From Planktothrix rubescens CCAP 1459/22 (GTDB taxonomy: Bacteria; Cyanobacteriota; Cyanobacteriia; Cyanobacteriales; Microcoleaceae), in assembly GCA_904830895.1 (NCBI GenBank), contig LR882958.1:2350001-2414000 (forward strand): a stretch of 64,000 nt of DNA. Reading direction: 5' to 3'. Made by a program: the position numbers and the translations under genes. This document shows positions 55,704 through 63,692 of this stretch, one piece after another (positions within the stretch are counted from its first letter, which is position 1; the number at the start of each line of letters is the position of its first letter). The notes beneath the pieces were generated by a model. The model saw only the letters and a program-made list of their open reading frames with translations. It was not told where the DNA came from and did no database searches.

Positions 55704-56522
55704 CTAATATAATTCTAGCATTAATTTTTTCCGATATTCCTGGGTTAAAGGATGTTCGTCTCCGAGTAAATTGAAAATAGTTAACATCGCTTTTTTTGCG
55801 GCATCTTCTTTGAATTTACGATGGGTTGCCACAATCTCTAAAAACAAAGATAAAGCCTCGGAATATACCTGATCTAAAGTCAATTGACAGGCTTTAGCAT
55901 AATTCTGTTCTAATTCGCTATCTCCAGAGGCGGTAGCATCTTTTTTAAATTGAATTAATTGTTTCAACGCCTGAGCTTTCAGAAAAAATTCTCGCTGATC
56001 TTCTGGAATTGTATTTAACAGTTTTTCAGCATTTTCAAATTGGTTTAACACAATTAAAAAATTACCCGCTTCTAACACCACCTCCGGTCGATCTGGATAG
56101 ACAGAAAATAGCTGATCAAGTAATTGTTTAGCTTGGGGAAATTTTCGATCAGTAATTGCATTTTTTAACGCTTCTAAACTCCGTTCAAAATCAGATTTTA
56201 AATTCATTTGACTCAGGGTTTGCCGAATTTTGATTTCCGTTAAAGCACCAACAAAACCTGGACGCACTTCTCCTTGATCAACAATTCTGACATCGGGTAC
56301 ACCTTCGACTTGATATTCACTTGCTAATTCAGGATTTTGATCAATATCAATTTTTGCTAAAATAAAATCGTATTCTTTCACCAACTTTTCTAAGATTGGT
56401 TTTAAAATTTGGCAAGGGCCACACCAAGTGGCATAAAAGTCTATCAATACAGGTTTTTCATAGGAAACCTTGATGATCTCTTGCTCAAAGTTAGATTGAT
56501 TAACATCGATCGCATATCCCAT
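55704..56522 (-). CDS. Thioredoxin-TPR co-chaperone (YbbN/CnoX-like)
   Basis: 272 aa. N-terminal thioredoxin fold with intact WCGPC (33-37) in YATWCGPCQILKPILEKL; C-terminal half consists of helical TPR-like repeats (about 115-270: FERSLEALKNAITDRKFPQA, LEAGNFLIVLNQFENAEKLL). The architecture matches YbbN/CnoX, which holds oxidised clients and passes them to GroEL/DnaK. Whether it is a redox enzyme or a holdase cannot be decided here. Confidence 0.88.
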   Translation of the reverse strand: MGYAIDVNQSNFEQEIIKVSYEKPVLIDFYATWCGPCQILKPILEKLVKEYDFILAKIDIDQNPELASEYQVEGVPDVRIVDQGEVRPGFVGALTEIKIRQTLSQMNLKSDFERSLEALKNAITDRKFPQAKQLLDQLFSVYPDRPEVVLEAGNFLIVLNQFENAEKLLNTIPEDQREFFLKAQALKQLIQFKKDATASGDSELEQNYAKACQLTLDQVYSEALSLFLEIVATHRKFKEDAAKKAMLTIFNLLGDEHPLTQEYRKKLMLELY

Positions 56523-57115
56523 CTGACAAATCCTCCGATTGACTGCGTTTCCTATTTTATCCTAAATGTTCCGAGTTATGACTTATAATTTATGAAAAAA
56601 TTGATTCCCACTCTCAACGGTTGAAACTATTATGAACAGATTATTTTATGGTTGAAAATGGCATTATATCAAACGGAAATTGTCAATCAAGATTGTAAAA
56701 ATTAAGGAAAATATAAGTTATAAAAGTTTAGCAGGCGATCGCCTTACCCTCACCTATCAGAAAAATGGGGCGGTTGGGGACACCCTAATTAATGAAAAAA
56801 ACGAGTCTTAGAAAATTGGCCTGTTTTAGAAACTCCTGAGATGCAAAAAAGCTCTATAGTGGCCAAATGGAGATCAAGGTTCCTCAACAACCCCCATGGG
56901 GACTGCGAGGGACTTTAATCGGGCTAACTTGGGGGTCTTGAAGGTAATTTAATTCTAAATGTATTGAAATTCAGGCATGATTCATGTACAATCTTGACAG
57001 AAATTGATTTCAAACCCCAAATCATGGCCAGAAAATTTGGTTTCTGGCTTTTGCAGAGTATTTTTGATAAAACTTGAGATCAACTGGGTTGAAACTGTAA
57101 ACAATAGAGGTATTT
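56523..57115. other. 593-nt non-coding region with a possible gene remnant
   Basis: An open stretch on the plus strand around 56700-56811 reads YKSLAGDRLTLTYQ then KNGAVGDTLINEKNES before a stop, which looks like the end of a protein but has no start or matching neighbour; I cannot name it. A hairpin at 57027-57052 is listed separately. Nothing else is convincing. Confidence 0.35.
57027..57052 (+). terminator. Terminator-like hairpin
   Basis: GCCAGAAA-ATTTGG-TTTCTGGC, an 8-bp perfect stem, followed by TTTT. It lies 64 nt upstream of the hypothetical membrane protein gene and could end transcription entering from the left or serve as an attenuator. Confidence 0.5.
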
Positions 57116-57472
57116 ATGTCTAAAAAAATGATTGGCGGAATCTTAGTTTTTCTAGGTTTTATGATGTCTCCGTTGTGCTGGTGGAATGATTTAATTTTTA
57201 ACTTACCTATTGCTTATGGGTTTGGATATGTTTTTAGCAAATTGTCTCAAGACTTATTTTTTCCTAGTTCTATTTTAGGATATTGGCTCTCTAATTTAGT
57301 GGGAATTTTACTCATGCAATATGGAGCCATGAATGTCGTTGAATCTTCGACTCCTGAACGAAATATCAAGAAAGATTTAGCAATAGGTGTATTTTCATCA
57401 ACCGCTTTTACTCTGGTTATGGTAGCATTAGTTCAGTCTAATGTGATTGACCTTTCACTGTTACCTCATTAG
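57116..57472 (+). CDS. Hypothetical membrane protein
   Basis: 118 aa with three predicted membrane helices (about 6-24, 57-75 and 92-112). AGAGGT precedes the ATG. Followed after 31 nt by the PAP2 fragment, so possibly co-transcribed. I do not recognise a family; composition is AT-rich like the surroundings. Confidence 0.6.
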   Translation: MSKKMIGGILVFLGFMMSPLCWWNDLIFNLPIAYGFGYVFSKLSQDLFFPSSILGYWLSNLVGILLMQYGAMNVVESSTPERNIKKDLAIGVFSSTAFTLVMVALVQSNVIDLSLLPH

Positions 57473-57503
57473 ATTGTAAATCTGTGCATTTTAAGGAAAG
57501 ATT

Positions 57504-57803
57504 ATGTCTAATTTGAACCCAAATAAACTGTCATTTTGGGACTGCAATTCTGTTCAACAGTGGTTTATCCTGCATTGGCGGTTTTTAATATTAGGCATTT
57601 CTTTACCTTTACTTTTGTTTGGAATTCTAGCTTTAAAAGTCGGTGAAAATGCCAGTGGTTTTTCCTGGGATCTGTCGATTTTATCTGCAATTCATTCCAC
57701 CTGGCAACCAGAAATTGAACCCTTAGTTATCATTTTAACTTCTCTTGGTATATTCCCTAGAATTGGGTTACTAGACCTCTTGCAAAAAAAATCTATGCTA
57801 TAA
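57504..57803 (+). pseudogene. PAP2-type phosphatase, N-terminal fragment cut by an IS element
   Basis: The first about 90 residues (one membrane helix LILGISLPLLLFGILALKVG, then AIHSTWQPEIEPLVIILTSLGIF) resemble the N-terminus of membrane PAP2 phosphatases. At 57771-57773 the sequence runs into the left end of the IS element, and the last residues (LLQKKSML) are IS-encoded. The catalytic KX6RP, PSGH and SRXXXXXHXXXD motifs are all lost, and no remainder is found after the IS, so a deletion accompanied or followed the insertion. Confidence 0.65.
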
Positions 57804-57921
57804 TAAAAAATTTTCACTTTCAGACTAAGAGTGTCAACTCATAATTAGACCTCTTGCAAAAAAAATCTATGCTATAATAAAAAATTTTCACTTTCAGACT
57901 AAGAGTGTCAACTCATAATTA
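57774..57921. repeat. 74-bp tandem duplication of the IS left end
   Basis: Two exact copies, 57774-57847 and 57848-57921, each starting GACCTCTTGCAAAA and ending CTCATAATTA, both preceded by TA. The second copy carries the end of the transposase frame; the first is an extra terminal segment. Confidence 0.95.
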
Positions 57922-58767
57922 TAAATGGCTGACAACAAATTACAACGAAGACCATAACGGCGACGACGATTTCGATAACGACTCGATAAGATCCTGAAAA
58001 TTTTGAGGCTCCGATTAACGTGTTCAATCACAATTCGTTGATGAGCCAAAGCTTGATTATAGTCTTTTTCTAAGACCGAAAGATTGCCATTTTTGGGTTT
58101 CTTTTTGGGTACATAGCTATTCAAGTGATAATCCTTAATCCCTTGATAGCCACTATCTTGTAAACTATCAGTTTGGGGGTGAAAATGAATTTTGCTTTTT
58201 TTGAATAAGCTGAAATCGTGGCAATGTCCTTGTCCAAAATCTGTACAAATAATCTGTTTAGTTTCTTGATCAATTACTAACTGAATTTTGAGCGTGTGAT
58301 GTTTTTTCTTTCCTGAGTAACATTTTTTCTGTTTTTCATTAAAGTTGATTCAATATTAGCAACAATTCGGCAAATAGTTGATTCTGATACTCCCCAATTT
58401 GTCCCAATATGAAAATATGTTCTGTATTCTCGCCAATACTCCAAGGCTACTAAAACTTGCTCTTGGAGAGTCAGGCAGGTGTGACGTCCTCTCCTATCTT
58501 TAGGATGTTCTAACCTGAACTGCTCTATGGCATTAACCATTGCTTGAAAGGTTTGAATCTTGACACCAAATCTCCGTTTAAATTCAGGAGGTTTCAAATT
58601 TAGATAAAATTGAGTGTTCATCGCAGAGTTATTGTCTTAATTCACTTTCAATTTTTACCATTTTATGGAGTTTTTAGCAAAAGTTTGTGAAGAATGGTTA
58701 GTCTCTGGGATTTTATGAAATTGAGCAAAACTCACCATAATACCATAAAATTATTTTGCAAGAGTTC
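57848..58767 (-). mobile_element. Defective IS5-family-type insertion sequence
   Basis: About 920 bp bounded by terminal inverted repeats of 14 bp with one mismatch: GACCTCTTGCAAAA at 57848-57861 and its complement TTTTGCAAGAGTTC at 58754-58767. TA dinucleotides flank both sides and may be the target duplication. The transposase on the minus strand is frameshifted and lacks an internal segment. A second left end lies directly outside (57774-57847). Confidence 0.8.
57894..58621 (-). pseudogene. IS5-type DDE transposase, deleted and frameshifted
   Basis: The first frame (58621 to 58277) carries the HTH part: KPPEFKRRFGVKIQTFQAMV, LEYWREYRTYFHIGTNWGVSEST. Continuing in the -1 frame gives CYSGKKKHHTLKIQLVIDQ, TDFGQGHCHDFSLFKKSK, SLQDSGYQGI and HQRIVIEHVNRSLKIFRILS then RYRNRRRRYGLR. 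In related transposases about 35 residues including the first catalytic Asp (VDATE segment) lie between the HTH part and YYSGKKKRHTLK; here they are missing. Two slippery heptamers (A AAA AAT, then A AAA AAC) lie where a -1 shift would join the frames, but the lost Asp makes the product inactive. Second Asp (DSGYQG) and Glu (IEHVNR) remain. Confidence 0.8.
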
Positions 58768-58770
58768 TAA

Positions 58771-58875
58771 TTAAAACCAGGGGTTTGTATTGCCGTCGAA
58801 CCTGGAGAAATTCACGAAATTAGTAATACAGGAAATACAGATTTAATTTTAACCTATTTCGGTTTACGCTCCTAA
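58771..58875 (+). pseudogene. Cupin-domain protein, C-terminal fragment
   Basis: Directly right of the IS the frame reads LKPGVCIAVEPGEIHEISN then TGNTDLILTYFGLRS and stop. This is the last part of a small cupin (PGEIHE motif, then beta-strand). No start remains; it begins against a stop codon at the IS border. It is unrelated to the PAP2 fragment on the other side, so the element marks a deletion or rearrangement junction. Confidence 0.65.
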
Positions 58876-58877
58876 CC

Positions 58878-58979
58878 CGTAGTAAGCCCTTCAGGGCTTT
58901 CTTCCCACTTTAACAGTACCTCGGCAATCGTAGTAAGCCCTTCAGGGCTTTCTTCCCACTTTAACAGTACCTCGGCAAT
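58878..58979. repeat. 51-bp direct tandem repeat, two copies
   Basis: Exact copies at 58878-58928 and 58929-58979, starting CGTAGTAAGCCCTTCAGGGC. Each contains the hairpin AAGCCC-TTCA-GGGCTT followed by TCTT, so each could act as a weak terminator for the cupin fragment side. Confidence 0.93.
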
Positions 58980-58980
58980 A

Positions 58981-59068
58981 AATCGCAACAACGGTTTAGG
59001 ATGCGATGAATCGCAACAACTAGGATGCGATGAATCGCAACAACTAGGATGCGATGAATCGCAACAAC
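58981..59068. repeat. 24-bp tandem repeat AATCGCAACAAC(T)AGGATGCGATG
   Basis: AATCGCAACAAC occurs at 58981, 59009, 59033 and 59057 with spacings of 28, 24 and 24 bp; the segments between read TAGGATGCGATG. GCGATGAATCGC is itself an imperfect palindrome. Immediately downstream of wecB (minus strand). Confidence 0.92.
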
Positions 59069-59077
59069 GGTGTTGGT

Positions 59078-60208
59078 TTAATTGTTGATAGGATTAAAAT
59101 AATTTTTGATAATATTAATAATCCGTTCGGAAGCGTGACCATCTCCAAAGGGATTAATCGCATTTGCCATGTTTTGATAGGCAATTTCACTGTTTAATAA
59201 TAGACTCGCTTCTGTAAAAATATCCTGTGCTTCTATTCCGACTAATTTAGCGGTTCCCGCTTCCACAGCTTCAGGACGTTCTGTAGTTGTTCTTAATACT
59301 AATACCGGTTTTCCTAAACTGGGTGCTTCCTCTTGTAATCCCCCGGAATCCGTTAATACAAAATAACAGCGATCAATCGCCGCCACTAATTCGGTATAAT
59401 CTAAAGGTTCGGTGAGAAATATTCGGGGATGATTACCTAATTTTTCGGTTAAAGGTTCCCTAACCGTTGGATTTTTATGTAAAGGTAATAATAGGGCCGT
59501 ATCAGGAAATTCATTCAGAATTTTTAGGAATCCTTCCGCGATTCCTTCTAAGGGTTTTCCCCAATTTTCCCGCCGATGAACTGTGGCTAAAATTAACCGA
59601 TAGTCCCTATTTTCTAATTCAGGAATATGGAATTGAGGTTGTTGTTTAGCAACGGATAATAAAGCATCAATAACTGTATTTCCAGTGTGATGAATTTCTC
59701 CTAAAACTCCAGAATTTTTCAGGTTTTGAACTCCTTGAGTCGTGGGGGCAAAATGTAATTGGGTTAACTGAGAAATTAACCGCCGATTAGCTTCTTCAGG
59801 ATAGGGATTAAACACATCATTGGTGCGTAATCCGGCTTCAACATGACCAACGGGAATTTTTTGATAAAAAGCGGCTAAACTTGCAGCAAAAGCCGTGGTT
59901 GTATCTCCTTGAACTAATACTAAATGGGGATTTAATTGTTTGAATAAATCTTCTAATCCCCGTAAACTTTTACAGGTAATATCCGTTAAGGTTTGCCGCG
60001 CTTGCATGATGTCTAAATCTTGGTCTGCGGTTAAATTGAATAACGTCATCACCTGGGCCACCATTTCTCGATGTTGACCAGTTAAAACCACCTGGGTATC
60101 AAATCCAGACGTTTGTTTTAACTGTTGAATTACAGGGGCTAATTTAATCGCTTCTGGGCGAGTCCCAAAAACCACAGTAACTCGGAGAGGAATAGGGAAC
60201 ATAATCAT
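59078..60208 (-). CDS. wecB: UDP-N-acetylglucosamine 2-epimerase (non-hydrolysing)
   Basis: 376 aa. FGTRPEAIKLAPVIQQL, LVQGDTTTAFA (Asp), VGHVEAGLRT (Glu), PYPEEANRRL (Glu), ATVHRRENWGKPL (His) and TDSGGLQEEAPSLGKPVLVLR reproduce the GT-B epimerase active site. It makes UDP-ManNAc for cell-surface polysaccharide. The ATG at 60208 is followed two codons on by another ATG; either is possible. No other polysaccharide genes adjoin it. Confidence 0.95.
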   Translation of the reverse strand: MIMFPIPLRVTVVFGTRPEAIKLAPVIQQLKQTSGFDTQVVLTGQHREMVAQVMTLFNLTADQDLDIMQARQTLTDITCKSLRGLEDLFKQLNPHLVLVQGDTTTAFAASLAAFYQKIPVGHVEAGLRTNDVFNPYPEEANRRLISQLTQLHFAPTTQGVQNLKNSGVLGEIHHTGNTVIDALLSVAKQQPQFHIPELENRDYRLILATVHRRENWGKPLEGIAEGFLKILNEFPDTALLLPLHKNPTVREPLTEKLGNHPRIFLTEPLDYTELVAAIDRCYFVLTDSGGLQEEAPSLGKPVLVLRTTTERPEAVEAGTAKLVGIEAQDIFTEASLLLNSEIAYQNMANAINPFGDGHASERIINIIKNYFNPINN

Positions 60209-60294
60209 TAATAATTGTCAATAAAAAGTTAAATGAATTAGAGAATTTATCAAGGTTTAACTATCCATTTTCCCTTTATTAAGGGAGGATCACT

Positions 60295-62031
60295 TTAAGA
60301 TTGTTTGACTTCTAAGGTTCTAATTCTGTTGATAGCCGCAGCTAATTCAAATCGTCTGAATATTGCTAAATCTCCTTGGGGAAATGGGGCAATAATATCT
60401 AATCCTTTGGTAGCAATATCATTCATAATTTGATCTAAAATTTGAGGTAGGGTTTTCTCTCCATTAATATACTGTTGTTTAGCATAAACCATTGCTGCCG
60501 CGATCGCGCGTAATTGATCTTGAGAAACCAATTGTTCCACCGCAGAAACATCAATATCTTCGGTTCCAAATAACACCTCATCCACATCCCTAACCTTCAC
60601 CCGCACATCCCAACGTCCCCGACTGGGGTCTAAACTTTCAGAAAGAGGAATTCGCGGACGAATAACACCAAAGTTTTCACCCCCTTCTAAGGTGCGACCC
60701 GTACTATATTGATGGGCAATTTCTTTGGCTTTTGCCGTTAATTCTAAGGCTTGAAAATTCTCCATTCCGATTACTTGATCTGCGACATCAAAATAATCCC
60801 CACTGCCTCCCATGACTAAAATAGTAGACACAGAATAATCATGATAAAGTTGGCGAACTTTATCAATAAAAGGAGTAATAGGTTCTTGATCTTTAGAAAT
60901 TAATGCTTGCATTCGGCGATCGCGAATCATAAAATTAGTGGCGGCGGTATCTTCATCTACTAATAATACAGCCGGAATTGAAGGAGGATTTTCAGCTAAA
61001 ACCAATGCCTCTAATGCCTCCATAATATTAGCAGATTGGGAGGTACTTCCACTAGCATTTTCCGTGGAGAATTGCGTTGTCGAACGACCTTGAGGTAATT
61101 GATTAATAAATGCAGAAATATCCACTCCTGCCACACTGCGACCATCCTCTGCCCTAATTTTTACCGCCGATGGATTGGTAATTACAAATTCCCGACCATC
61201 CCCAGGAATATGATTATAAACCCCTAATTCAATTGCTTTTAATAAGGTTGATTTCCCATGATAACCGCCACCGACAATTAAACTGATTCCTTGAGAAATT
61301 CCCATGCCTTTAATTAATCCTTGGTTGGGACAATTAAACTCCACTTCTAAGGATTTTGGGGATTGAAAATTAATCACATTTTCTGTCAAAGGACGACTAT
61401 CAACCCCACTTTTACGGGGTAAAATTGCACCATTGGCGACAAAGGCAACTAACGCTTTTTCGGCTAATTGTTCCCGTAAATAATCCGCATCTTCTGCCGT
61501 TTCAATATGACGTTTAATAGCCTGTTTATCTAAATTTTGATATCTTAAAGATCGGTCTACCAGGCTGGGAATATCATCACAAATCATCATCGTGGCTTGA
61601 CGACCTAAAATATTGCGTCCCCGGGCAGGAAGTCCGACAAAAAAACGCATTTCTACCCCTTTTTCTGAAGTAGAAGCGGCCGTCCGTTCTAATATTTCTT
61701 GACCCATTTTTGTCACCGCAATCATGCCACTTTTGCCCGTTCCCCGATGGCTACTAATCTCGATTGCATTTTGATCAAATTCCCGAATTAGATAGTCTCG
61801 CAGGGCAATTTCACGGCTGTGAGTGCGGTATAATTCAGCAGGAAATCCGGCAATTGTTGGGGGAATTTGAACACGGAATTTACTCGGTGCAGCAAAGGGA
61901 TCGCCTTGAACATAATCAATAATTAGGGTGAAATTGGGAAATTCATAAGTCCCTACAATATCTTTATAAGCTTTATAACCTCGATTATCCAGATCAAATA
62001 ATAGCTGTCGTAGGTTTTCTTGAGTCTTCAT
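60295..62031 (-). CDS. Predicted ATPase of the ABC class (ABC_ATPase family)
   Basis: 578 aa. N-terminal domain with YEFPNFTLIIDYVQGDPFAAPSKFRV; the ATPase core has P-loop VGGGYHGKSTLLKAIE, signature-like VDISAFINQLPQGRSTTQFS, Walker B VLLVDEDTAATNFMIRD and the C-terminal GGSGDYFDVADQVIGME. This is the COG3044/DUF2791-like family, soluble and without membrane partners. Function unknown; some members are linked to nucleic-acid processes. It lies 21 nt downstream of the M28 peptidase gene and 86 nt upstream of wecB. Confidence 0.88.
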   Translation of the reverse strand: MKTQENLRQLLFDLDNRGYKAYKDIVGTYEFPNFTLIIDYVQGDPFAAPSKFRVQIPPTIAGFPAELYRTHSREIALRDYLIREFDQNAIEISSHRGTGKSGMIAVTKMGQEILERTAASTSEKGVEMRFFVGLPARGRNILGRQATMMICDDIPSLVDRSLRYQNLDKQAIKRHIETAEDADYLREQLAEKALVAFVANGAILPRKSGVDSRPLTENVINFQSPKSLEVEFNCPNQGLIKGMGISQGISLIVGGGYHGKSTLLKAIELGVYNHIPGDGREFVITNPSAVKIRAEDGRSVAGVDISAFINQLPQGRSTTQFSTENASGSTSQSANIMEALEALVLAENPPSIPAVLLVDEDTAATNFMIRDRRMQALISKDQEPITPFIDKVRQLYHDYSVSTILVMGGSGDYFDVADQVIGMENFQALELTAKAKEIAHQYSTGRTLEGGENFGVIRPRIPLSESLDPSRGRWDVRVKVRDVDEVLFGTEDIDVSAVEQLVSQDQLRAIAAAMVYAKQQYINGEKTLPQILDQIMNDIATKGLDIIAPFPQGDLAIFRRFELAAAINRIRTLEVKQS

Positions 62032-62052
62032 ATTAGATCATAAATAATTGAT

Positions 62053-63129
62053 TTAATTAAGGGAATGGGGAATATTAAAGGGGGTCTGACTATTTAGAAG
62101 TTCAGCAACTACATTATAAATGATTGTGGCTGATCCTTCAAAAAAGTTGGGATCTAAATTAGCCATTGTATCACTAGGTTGATGATAATGGGGCGATCGC
62201 AAATTCGCCGTATCGGTGATTAAAACCGCCGGAATACCTTGATACCAAAAGGGAGCATGATCACTGCGTAAAACATCCGGTGTGAGCAAACCTTTTAAGG
62301 GAATAGGTACAGCTACAAGGGGCGGAAATTGAACGGAATTAGAGGTTGATATTTTAATGGATTGACCGACCCTTTGAAACACTTTTAATAGGGATAAATT
62401 TTGAATTTCTCCCACTACGGTTAAAAATTCTCCTCGGTCTGGAAATTCAACTCCAGCAGCTTCTAAAAGGGGAGTTATAGCAATTCCTGAAGGATAGGTT
62501 TGACAGCCGGGTAAATGACAGGCATAACCTACCATATCTAATATAATTGCCGCTTGTAAATTTGTCAAATTTTGGGTTTTTTCCGTAAAGGCAAAACTTC
62601 CTAAAAGCCCGACTTCTTCTTGATCAAAAAAGACAATCTTTAAGCCCCGAAGTGTGTTTTTTTGAGCCAATAAACGGGCGATTTCTAAAATTACCGCTAC
62701 CCCACTGGCGTTATCATTAGCACCCGGAGAATTGGGAACAGTATCATAATGGGCAGCGAGTAAGATTACTCCGGCTTTTGGATCGGTTCCTGGGTGTTCC
62801 GCTACAATATTAACACCTTGATCAAAGGATTGTAAACTGGGAGCAAAGTTGAATAATTCCAATTGTTTGATCAAATAATTTCGCACCCTTTCTCGATCAG
62901 AATCTTGAAATCTTTCTCCTACTAACACTTTAATATGACTCCATAGTTGAGGCGGATCAATTGTATCTAGTTGAGGAGATATCAAGGCAGGAGAAGGTGT
63001 AATTTGAGTTTGAGAATGGGAGGAAATTGACTCTATTTTATCATCGGGCAATCCAGCATAACATCCGACAATAATTCCGATGGCAATTCCCATCCACAAA
63101 AAAATCTTAATCCACGGTTTTACCTTCAT
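62053..63129 (-). CDS. M28 family metallopeptidase, lipoprotein-like
   Basis: 358 aa. The N-terminal hydrophobic segment ends in the lipobox-like IIVGC (Cys23), so it is probably anchored outside the plasma membrane. Zinc ligands are visible: His in LLAAHYDTVPNSPG, Asp in ANDNASGVAV, Glu pair in FFDQEEVGLLG, Asp in ILDMVGYAC and His in RSDHAPFWYQGIP. Two-zinc aminopeptidase of the M28 type. Overlaps the coiled-coil gene upstream by 4 nt (ATGA), so they are co-translated. Confidence 0.9.
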   Translation of the reverse strand: MKVKPWIKIFLWMGIAIGIIVGCYAGLPDDKIESISSHSQTQITPSPALISPQLDTIDPPQLWSHIKVLVGERFQDSDRERVRNYLIKQLELFNFAPSLQSFDQGVNIVAEHPGTDPKAGVILLAAHYDTVPNSPGANDNASGVAVILEIARLLAQKNTLRGLKIVFFDQEEVGLLGSFAFTEKTQNLTNLQAAIILDMVGYACHLPGCQTYPSGIAITPLLEAAGVEFPDRGEFLTVVGEIQNLSLLKVFQRVGQSIKISTSNSVQFPPLVAVPIPLKGLLTPDVLRSDHAPFWYQGIPAVLITDTANLRSPHYHQPSDTMANLDPNFFEGSATIIYNVVAELLNSQTPFNIPHSLN

Positions 63130-63671
63130 TCCAAATTGAAATTAATCGGTTTACTGGTTAGCTTAAATTGCTTCTCCTCTATTTTAACATAGGGAATATT
63201 TATGGTTTCTAATTCCAATAATTGAGGATGTTTAGGCAGCCAGTTTTCAGAAATAGGTTGAAAATTTTCTGCGTTTTTACATAATAAAAAAATTTCTTCT
63301 TCTAAACTATTAGCCAATTGATTAATACGATCACAATTTTTTTTAAGTTCAATCCAATTTTTTTGAGCCTGAAAGCGATTAATTTGAGCCTGTTTAACGG
63401 CGAGTTTAGCCCTAACTTGTCTTAATTTAATCCGAGTGGCTTGAATTTCTTGATCGAGTTGTTGTAAATTCAATGACCAACGCTGGGCTTCGTCTTGGGT
63501 TTGTTGTTGTAAGGTGGCTAAGGATTCAGGGGAAGAATCCGAGGAAAATAAAACAGTAACATGAAAGTTAGAACGCTTACTTCTTAACCTATTATATTCA
63601 GCTTTGACCGCATTAATTTGATCTTTAATCGCGTCCCATTCTGTTTGTAAATTTTCTAAAGTTTGGCTCAT
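63126..63671 (-). CDS. Hypothetical coiled-coil protein
   Basis: 181 aa, Gln/Lys/Leu-rich with long helices (about 5-30 and 65-140) that look like coiled coil; no signal peptide. The C-terminal part (ENWLPKHPQLLELETINIPYVK) is less helical. Translationally coupled to the M28 peptidase. I do not recognise a family. Confidence 0.6.
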   Translation of the reverse strand: MSQTLENLQTEWDAIKDQINAVKAEYNRLRSKRSNFHVTVLFSSDSSPESLATLQQQTQDEAQRWSLNLQQLDQEIQATRIKLRQVRAKLAVKQAQINRFQAQKNWIELKKNCDRINQLANSLEEEIFLLCKNAENFQPISENWLPKHPQLLELETINIPYVKIEEKQFKLTSKPINFNLE

Positions 63672-63692
63672 TTGATCATTTCCTTTGAGTAT

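Noticed and set aside
58878-59068. CRISPR array
   Set aside because: Only 2-4 directly abutting units without unique spacers.
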